NCBI GenBank assembly: GCA_944321165.1
Contig: CALUKE010000023.1
Location: 1 to 40,762 of the forward strand
Source: an uncultured Odoribacter sp.
GTDB taxonomy: Bacteria > Bacteroidota > Bacteroidia > Bacteroidales > Marinifilaceae
DNA length: 40,762 bases
Direction of reading: 5' to 3'
Under the pieces are notes generated by a model, which saw nothing but the letters and a program-made list of their open reading frames with translations, was not told the DNA's origin and searched no databases. The position numbers and the translations under genes are program-made. Positions 26,179-33,900 of the stretch are shown here, piece after piece (positions within the stretch are counted from its first letter, which is position 1; every line of letters starts with the position of its first letter).

Positions 26179-27164
26179 TGAAAGGGGAAGCGTTGGGATT
26201 GAGAGCCTTTTTGTATTTTGATTTGTTAAGAATGTGGGGGCCGATCTATACGGAGGATTCAACAGCAAGGGCTGTTCCCTATCGTGACAAGTTTAATGCG
26301 GATCAAGTGCCGCCGATGGCTGCAAATGAATTGGCTCATAAAATATTGGACGATTTGTATGCAGCAGAAGAACTGTTAAAGGACGATGGGATGAATTATG
26401 ATTATGATTATTCCAATATTTTTGTTGCCGAACGAAATTACCGGATGAATAAATATGCAGTGAAGGCTTTGATGGCCCGGGTGTATCTTTGGATGGGCAA
26501 TAAAACACAGGCCGCACGCTATGCCAGAGAGGTAATAAACGATTGTGGACTGACTCTGGTGCGGGACAATCGTACGGATGTCGCCTTTCATGATGAAACT
26601 CTTTTTGGTTTATCCATGGATAATATGTCGGAAAAGTTGAATACGTATTGGCGGACCGCCATGCCTTTTGAAAATGGGCAGTATTGGATAACTTCTGATA
26701 ATCGGAATACGGTTTTTGAAGCTACAACTTGTGGTATCAATGATATTCGCTTCCGTAGTGGATATGGATTTATCGTTGCTGATAACCAGAATATGTGTAG
26801 AAAATATTTAGGAGAATCATCTTTTTATGATGAAAATATTCCGCTGATCCGGTTGTCTGAAATGTATTATATTCTGGCCGAGTGCGTTTCTTTGGAAGAA
26901 AGTGTCGGATATATTAATGAAGTACGCAATACTCGTGGAATTTCTCGTTCCTATGATATAGAATATAACGCGGCATATACCGATGAGGTAAGAAGAGAAA
27001 TATTGTTGAAAGAGTATCAGAAAGATTTCTTTGCAGAAGGACAGTTTTTTTATTTCTTGAAAAGACATAATTATAAAACATTTTATCGCTGTCCGGTGGA
27101 TGAAATGCTTTACTACACCTTCCCGATTCCGGATGATGAAATAGAATTTGGAACCATGGAATAG
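26163..27164 (+). pseudogene. N-terminally truncated SusD/RagB-family lipoprotein
   Basis: The frame encodes the SusD family from its conserved mid-helix onward: YWELMKGEALGLRAFLYFDL, then TPR-like ALMARVYLWMGNKTQAARYAREV, IPLIRLSEMYYILAECV near the C-terminus, and the usual YYTFPIPDDEI ending. Whole SusD proteins have 450-550 residues with a lipobox signal; here about the first 130-150 residues, including signal peptide and lipid anchor, are gone, leaving 328 residues from the ATG at 26178. A stop (26160-26162) closes the frame just upstream, marking the junction. Without export signal and without its SusC partner it cannot work as a surface binding lipoprotein. The rest of the frame is undamaged, so the loss looks recent. 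Confidence 0.88.
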
Positions 27165-27199
27165 TCGTTTATATGTTTGATGTGATAAAAGAAATTGTT

Positions 27200-28120
27200 A
27201 TGTATAAATATGTTTGTATAGGCTTCTTTTTAGTCTTGTTTGGATGCCAGAAAGAAGATATTGTAGAATATGATTTGAAAAAAGATTGCATACAATTTGA
27301 TTATACAAGTGCGCAAATGTCTTTGAGCTATAATTTCGCCGAACAGTATATCAGTGTATATAATGATTGGGGAATGCTGGAAAATTATTATTTGGGTGAT
27401 TCTTTGCGTAGGGATACGATATCATTGAATTTATCCTTGATCGGTTGGGAAGGTAATGCTGACAGAGAATTTAGATTGAGAACGGTTCCTTTGGTAGAGT
27501 TGGATACTCTTCCCATGGCAACGGTAGAATTTCAACCAACTTATACTTTTCGGGCAGACCAGTTGAAGGATACGATACAGGTGGTATTGATCCGTCCGGA
27601 AGCAAGAGGTCGTTATGGAGTCGGTATTACTTTTGATGTGGAAAGTAAGGATGCCATTTTTGACATAGGGGTGGAAGAGAAAAGTATATATGAATTATAC
27701 ATTTCTGATACTTATGCGCAACCGGACAATTGGAGTGTTGATTATTTGGGGGAATTTTCAGAAGAAAAATATGCTTTTATGGTTAGCGTATTGCATATGT
27801 TATATTCTCCCAATACTGATTGGAGTCAGTATAATCAGTTTTTACGGGATGAATTGGCAAAATACAATGATGAGCATCCGGAAACACCTAAAGATTTTGA
27901 ATTCCCGGTTAATACTATTCCTGCCTGGTATGAAAGTGCCAGTGTTTATTTGGGAGAGTATTCCGATGCGAAGAGAGATTTTATTATTACTTATCTGGGA
28001 TCTGGAGTATGGTCTGAATGGACTTATTGGCCTTCAGTGATGCCTTTTATAAAATCCATTTATAATGCATATAACCAATCACATCCGGATAATCCATTGC
28101 CATTTACATTCCCGGAATAA
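27200..28120 (+). CDS. DUF4843 lipoprotein of the SusD locus
   Basis: A 306-residue lipoprotein; from the ATG at 27200 the signal peptide ends in lipobox FGC with Cys16. An ATG nine codons earlier is in frame but would spoil the signal peptide. Residues ~20-165 match the DUF4843 pattern, usually encoded right after susD: a beta-sandwich-like region with IQFDYTSAQMSL and later VVLIRPEARG. The C-terminal half has aromatic-rich helices (SPNTDWSQYNQF and EWTYWPSVMPF). It is likely a surface-exposed accessory lipoprotein of the uptake complex, ligand unknown. It begins 36 bases after the truncated SusD and appears intact. Confidence 0.88.
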   Translation: MYKYVCIGFFLVLFGCQKEDIVEYDLKKDCIQFDYTSAQMSLSYNFAEQYISVYNDWGMLENYYLGDSLRRDTISLNLSLIGWEGNADREFRLRTVPLVELDTLPMATVEFQPTYTFRADQLKDTIQVVLIRPEARGRYGVGITFDVESKDAIFDIGVEEKSIYELYISDTYAQPDNWSVDYLGEFSEEKYAFMVSVLHMLYSPNTDWSQYNQFLRDELAKYNDEHPETPKDFEFPVNTIPAWYESASVYLGEYSDAKRDFIITYLGSGVWSEWTYWPSVMPFIKSIYNAYNQSHPDNPLPFTFPE

Positions 28121-28167
28121 ATCCGGTGTTGTAGAGAAGCTAATTTTATTCATAAAAAATAGAAACA

Positions 28168-29781
28168 ATGAGAAGGAAAGAATATATATTGGGAATCCTT
28201 GCATTCATTATGTTCGGCTGTTATGAAGACAAAGGTAATTATGATTATAAGGAGATAAATGATCTTGTTTCAGTGTCATTCTCTCCGGAACCCGTTATCA
28301 ATGAAAACACATACGAGTATGTTTATAAACAGCCGGCTTTGGATACACTTTTTGTGACTTATACTCCGACAGTCGAACAGTCGAAACTGTCGAATGAAAA
28401 TAATTTGGAGTATCAATGGATTCTTACAACGGAAAAAGACGGGAAATCTGTTTTGGATACGATTTTTGAGAAAGAACTGACCTTGGCTTATCCTCCAAGA
28501 ACGAAAACTAATTATCGTCCACTGTTTAGATTGATCGACCATTCGACGGGAATTGAATTATATCGGCAATTCTCTATGATGACAGAGGTGCCTTATTTAA
28601 CAAGTTGGTTTGTATTGCACGGTGAGCCGGGAGACCGTAAATTGGGTGTGATTGAGGGTATCAATACACCGGATGATGTGCCAAGCGTTACTTACGATGC
28701 TTATGAAAGTATTTGGGGAGTACGGCGCTTTCAAAATGCTGTCGGATTATGTTATGCAACAACGGATACGAAAGATTATGTGAATTTTGAATTTGAACGC
28801 TTGGTTGTTATCCAGGCGGATAGTTTGACTCAACTGTATCCATTTTCATTGCTTGCTTATAAAAATTATGAGCAAATGATGCCCTCCGGAATCGGAAGAC
28901 CCCGTCTGGCTTATGCCGTGGATGATGAGATAGAGGCATCGACAATTTTGGTCGGTGAGAATGGAAAATGTTTTTGGTCTCGGGGGAATGGCTTTTATTT
29001 TACCGTAAAAACGGAGGATGCGACTAAAAATTATGTGGCTGATAAAGTGTATATCGCTTCTAACCATTATGTGATTATATGGAATGAGCAGGAACATCAG
29101 TTTTATTACTTAGTGTTGCCGCAAATTCCGTATAATATACCTACACTGCATCCGGGTGATGCTGCGTATGATACAAATAATAAATTGAAATTATTACGGG
29201 AAGATGAAGAACACGATATATTTGAAGATGGCGAGTGGGAAAACCAAAAGTTGCTTTATATCGGTCAGGGAAATAGTGAACTCTCTAGTGAAGGAGCCAT
29301 GTTTTTGGGGGAGAAGAATGGTGTGTATACTGTGTACCGCTTAGGGTTTAATGTAAAAGGAACTTCTTCCTTTATTGCTTTGGAAAAGGAACAACTTCCT
29401 GCGAATTTCCATTTGGATGAAGATTCTCAGATTATGACCTCTGTCGCTTATGCGGACCAGTTCTTTTTTACTCGGGGAGGAAGTGCTGTTTATAGCTATA
29501 ATATGATCAATGGGGAAGAAAATTTATTGTACGATGCGGGCGGTGAGATTTCAAAGCTGAAATTTAGAACTAGTAGAACCAATGCAAATGCAGATTATTT
29601 TGGAGTGATGGAGCCGAATAATCGTTTGGCAATTGTGGTTAACAATTCAGATGGAACCGGTGAAGTACATGAATTGTATCTGAATATCGCAGGAGATGTA
29701 TCCGAGAGTCATGTTTATACAGGGTTCGGTCCAATTCAAGACATTGTTTTTGCAAATATTGGTGTAGCAAAGAATTTATGA
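28168..29781 (+). CDS. PKD-like family lipoprotein of the SusD locus
   Basis: A 537-residue lipoprotein with lipobox FGC and Cys18, followed by EDKGNYDYKEIND, a typical opening of the PKD-like lipoproteins encoded after DUF4843 genes. Residues ~30-130 look like a beta-sandwich (PKD-like) domain, and the remainder, rich in short beta strands (e.g. EGAMFLGEKNGVYTVYRLG), could form a beta-propeller-like fold. Probably a surface accessory protein of the SusCD-type locus; ligand unknown. Its stop overlaps the next gene's ATG by four bases (ATGA), so it is coupled to the TlpA gene. Intact. Confidence 0.85.
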   Translation: MRRKEYILGILAFIMFGCYEDKGNYDYKEINDLVSVSFSPEPVINENTYEYVYKQPALDTLFVTYTPTVEQSKLSNENNLEYQWILTTEKDGKSVLDTIFEKELTLAYPPRTKTNYRPLFRLIDHSTGIELYRQFSMMTEVPYLTSWFVLHGEPGDRKLGVIEGINTPDDVPSVTYDAYESIWGVRRFQNAVGLCYATTDTKDYVNFEFERLVVIQADSLTQLYPFSLLAYKNYEQMMPSGIGRPRLAYAVDDEIEASTILVGENGKCFWSRGNGFYFTVKTEDATKNYVADKVYIASNHYVIIWNEQEHQFYYLVLPQIPYNIPTLHPGDAAYDTNNKLKLLREDEEHDIFEDGEWENQKLLYIGQGNSELSSEGAMFLGEKNGVYTVYRLGFNVKGTSSFIALEKEQLPANFHLDEDSQIMTSVAYADQFFFTRGGSAVYSYNMINGEENLLYDAGGEISKLKFRTSRTNANADYFGVMEPNNRLAIVVNNSDGTGEVHELYLNIAGDVSESHVYTGFGPIQDIVFANIGVAKNL

Positions 29782-30878
29782 AAAAGTTAATTGTATTATT
29801 ATTGTCTTTTTTTGTCCTGGGTTCTACCCAGGCAGAAAAACGTAAGTTTATTATAGACGGGAAAACTCCGGAATTGAAGGAGGGAACGATGGTTTTAATT
29901 TTAAATCGTTTCGCAAGGGTAGATACTCTGGCACAAACCGCTATTGTGAACGGGGAATTTCATTTTGAAGGAGAATTGGAAGAAGCTCAAGTTGCAATGC
30001 TAAGAGTGGCTGGTTATGAGGGTGGTTTTGTCTTCCTTTTGGATTCGGATGCTCCTTACGAAATGGAACTGTGGAAATCAAAACCCAGCACGATCAAAGG
30101 TGGGTATTTGCAAAATGAATTAAACACTTATCAGCGTATTGTGGCAGAGGCAAATGGAGAACTCGGACGTTTAAAAAGTGAAATGGAAAAGGCGAATGCC
30201 CAGAAACGTTTTAAAACTTCTAGTGAATTGAAGAAAAAATTGGAAAAATACCGGGCAGATGTACAAGCTGAATTGGAGGAAATTATCGAAAAAAATCGGG
30301 ATAATCTGTTTAGCGTTTATATCCAGGCCATGGGTATTGAAAATTTGAATTTGGAGGCTTTGAAACAGCGCTATGAAAAATTGTCCGAGAAAGCTCGTCA
30401 AACACAATTTGCTCAGACTTTTGTCGCTCGTATTCAGTTGTTGGAAAATATCACTGCGGGGGCTAGTGCTCCGGATTTTTCTTTGCAGACCCCGGATGGT
30501 GAAGTCGTAAAAATGTATGATGTAAAAGGAAAATTGAAGATTATCGATTTTTGGGCATCTTGGTGTGGACCGTGTCGCTTGGAAAATCCCAATATGGTAA
30601 AATTGTACAATGATTATAAAGATAAGGGCTTGGCAATTATCAGTGTCTCTTTGGATGAAAAAAAGGATAAATGGGTAGAGGCGATTAAAAAAGACGGTTT
30701 GTCGTGGATTCATCTTTCAGATTTGAAAGGTTGGAAAAGTGAGGTGGTGAAAAAATACAATGTCGATGCAGTTCCGGCTATTTTTATCTTGGATGAAAAT
30801 AACCGTATTTTAGGAAAACAGTTACGAGGGGAAAAACTTAGAGCTTTTGTTGAGGACTATTTGTCTAAAGTAAATTAA
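29778..30878 (+). CDS. DUF4369-TlpA thioredoxin-fold protein, secreted
   Basis: A 366-residue exported protein with a type I signal peptide (cleavage likely after STQA, residue 19) and no lipobox. Residues ~22-115 are the DUF4369 beta domain, ~115-225 a coiled helical linker with many Lys/Glu, and ~228-366 a TlpA/AhpC thioredoxin domain with the active site Trp262-Cys263-Gly-Pro-Cys266 and the cis-proline in VDAVPAIF. It likely reduces disulfides of exported proteins. Its ATG overlaps the PKD-like gene's stop, placing it as last gene of the FecR/SusD-type operon, a usual partner of such loci in this phylum. A terminator follows. Confidence 0.93.
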   Translation: MKKLIVLLLSFFVLGSTQAEKRKFIIDGKTPELKEGTMVLILNRFARVDTLAQTAIVNGEFHFEGELEEAQVAMLRVAGYEGGFVFLLDSDAPYEMELWKSKPSTIKGGYLQNELNTYQRIVAEANGELGRLKSEMEKANAQKRFKTSSELKKKLEKYRADVQAELEEIIEKNRDNLFSVYIQAMGIENLNLEALKQRYEKLSEKARQTQFAQTFVARIQLLENITAGASAPDFSLQTPDGEVVKMYDVKGKLKIIDFWASWCGPCRLENPNMVKLYNDYKDKGLAIISVSLDEKKDKWVEAIKKDGLSWIHLSDLKGWKSEVVKKYNVDAVPAIFILDENNRILGKQLRGEKLRAFVEDYLSKVN

Positions 30879-30883
30879 ACAGA

Positions 30884-30930
30884 ACGAGACCGATTCATTT
30901 TCTCCTATCTTGAATCGGTCTTGTTTATTT
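30884..30930. terminator. Terminator between convergent tlpA-like gene and the alpha-2-macroglobulin gene
   Basis: A 14-bp stem with one G-T wobble, ACGAGACCGATTCA (30884-30897) and TGAATCGGTCTTGT (30911-30924), loop of 13 bases. The plus side is followed by a T-rich stretch, and the minus side by a T-rich stretch too, so it may serve both convergent transcripts. Confidence 0.75.
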
Positions 30931-30933
30931 GGA

Positions 30934-33900
30934 TTATTTTATTTCTATTCGTATGGCCTTACTGTTGGCAATACATTCCGGTGTGTAAATACTTTGGAAA
31001 GTTGCAATGCCATCCTGATAAATGCCTTGTTGTTGGATCCAGACAGGATATTCCAATACATAAGTTCCTTTGGACAAGGAATTGAAAAAGAAATTGGTTA
31101 CGGCATCTTTGGTTTCCTGATAATAAACGGTTCCGAATTTCCATTGATTGCCGGACAGGGAGTGGAGCGGTTCAAAGCAGGCTGCTCGAGAATCCTGCAA
31201 ATGGAGAAAATCCATATCTCGTTGCAGGTTCAATGTCAAGCGAATGATGATTTTATCACCAACTTTTAGGTTTTCCTGTTCAATAGGGTGCAGTTTATTT
31301 TCTCCTTTTGCATTTGTTTTTTCTACAAAGAGTTGTTTGCGGATGGTTATTTCTCCTTTTTGATCTGTTATCTGTTGAAGTTTTTCCATACGTTGGAGGT
31401 ATAAACCGCCCCAAATCGGGGCGTTGTTTGTTTGGGTGATCCGTACAGTCTGCATGTTGGCGCGGATTTCGTCGCCTTCGTAACTTTTTTTCAAGTATCC
31501 CAATGGCGATGTTTCTGTCGGAAGAGTGAATGTTTGTTTGCCCAGTTGTATTTTTAGTGGTTCTGGTGAATTTAACTGATTCTCTTTGTTAATCAGAAGG
31601 GCATGGATGGCATCCACCGTAGAGGGGGTATTGCCCCAGGATTGGGTCTGTTTTTGTCGGAGTAGCCATAGTTGCATCTGTTCGATATCAGAACTGTTTC
31701 CTTCCACTTCGGAGAATGCGTCCATCAGAGCTACATGTGTTTGGATCTCGGAGTGCTTGTCGTTGCTGAACTGTCTCTTAGACCAATACATACCCTGTTC
31801 CGGATCGTTGATGGCATATTGACGAAGTGATTTTAAAATGGCTATAGCTTCATCTTGAAAGCCATAACGATGTAAGGTGACAGCTGCTAGAGCCTTTTCG
31901 TATAATGAAAATTGGAACCATTGTTCTTTTAGTAGAGACATGAAATGTTGATGAGCTTGTCGGGCATCTCCCAACGGGATATCTTGGTGAAAACTGCGAA
32001 TATAGAGGTAACGTATGGAATGATATTGTATATGTTGGGGGATGTTTTTTTGAAAATCCTGTTGGACAATTTGGTCCAGATAACGAAGGGCTTTCTGCTG
32101 CATCGTCTGTTCTCGGGGATCTGCCGGATAGAGGCTTTTTTCCTGTGCTTTGGCCATCAAAATGAGTATTTCCTCTGTTAAATATTGGCTGGATGGCATT
32201 CCTTCGAACCAACTCCAGGCTCCATTAGGGGTTTGCAGTGCTTCTAGTTTCTGGAGAATAGTTTGTTGCAAATAATTCAATCGATTGATATCGAATAGTT
32301 TCCGAAGAGTTTGTATTTGCTCTTTTTCCGATTGTGCCTCTAAGACCCAGGGGGTGGCATCCAATAAAATCGATTTTAATTCCTGATTTTGTTCAAGTCG
32401 GGATAAGAAAGTACTATCCGATGAAGTAAAAGCCCATTTTCGAATGACTTCACTCAATTGTGGATTGGCTTGAATAAGCCCCTGAAGAATGCGGTTGACG
32501 TAATAAGCTGCAGATAATGTTGTACTATTTTCCTGTTGTGGGTTTTGTAAGGGGGGAATGGCCATGACTGCATACCAGAGCGGATTGGCACTCAATTCGA
32601 GGGTGAGTCGCTTATTGGCTTTGGAAGTGTCGAATTTTTCCAGTGAGTAACTATGGTATCCGCTTTGGTGAGAAAATATCGGAGTACTATAGGTCACCAA
32701 TCTTTCTTTCGGAAGAACTGGCAGCAGATGTTGTTCGCCGTCGCTGTGAAGATCTGTTCGGGCAACCATTCGGCATGCAAGTACAGGTTTGTCATCCGGT
32801 ACGATAAACCGGAAACAGTACGTCTTGCTTTCTTGTGCTTCTATTTGGACTTTTTGTTCTTCTCGGAAGACAATTGCTTCTTTTTCGGGGATAAAAAGTT
32901 CAAAGTTGAGTTTACCTTCCTGAAAATCAGTAGATAGATTGCTGACCGTTATCCGGATTTCCGTTTCGTCTCCTGCTCGTAAGAAACGGGGAAGTTGAGG
33001 ACGAACCAGAAGTGATTTGCTGGTGATGATATGTTGGCATAATCTTCCTTTTTGTAATTGTGAAGTTGTTGCCAGTACGATGAATTTCCACTGGGTGGTT
33101 GCTTCTGGAATGGTAAAACCTATCTCGGCAAAACCGTTCGTATCTGTTTGTAGTTGCGGGTAAAAGAAGGCTGTTTCCTGAAAATTCTTTCGGTAGCTGA
33201 ATGAAGATAAATCGGTTGTGCTTGGAAAATTAGCGACTTTCGGTGCTATACCACCGGCGGATTTCCTGCCATTTTCTTGTGCGAATACTTGGTCTTGAGC
33301 GGTGGCGACACTATACATAACTCTTTCTTTGTAAGGAAAAGTATAGGTTTCCAATTGACAAAAATCAAGAGCGGGAATCGGATAATGTGGTTGATGGAAA
33401 AATATTTTGGACAGCTGAATCCACTTCTGTTGTTGGTAATCATAGTACGGGTACCATATGAGAGGATTCGAGGACTGTACAGTATTTGGAAAAATATCCG
33501 GTTCGTACGGAGCTATCTGGTCCAGAGAAGCATCGTACATCATGGCCAACAATTCTGCTTTTACCGGATGTTTTTGCGTGTCGGTTACCCGAATCTTCCA
33601 GTTTTCTGATTGATTGGGTGAAAGATGGTTCCTGAAAGTTTGCATTTCAATGATTAGTTTTTGATCGTCTTTTATTCGTTCGATCGGAATGAATTCAGAA
33701 ATGAAATTTTGATCCTTTACGTAGCTGACATGCACGCAGATCTGATCCCCAAAATCTGTCTGATAAGGAATTTCGATCGGAATGATTTTATTAGAGAGTA
33801 TGGTGTAGACTCGTTTAATCAATCGATCGGAATTGTAAATATCATATCGGACATAGGCATTCTGGACAGATGTACCGAAAAGAATACGGGCACTTTCTCC

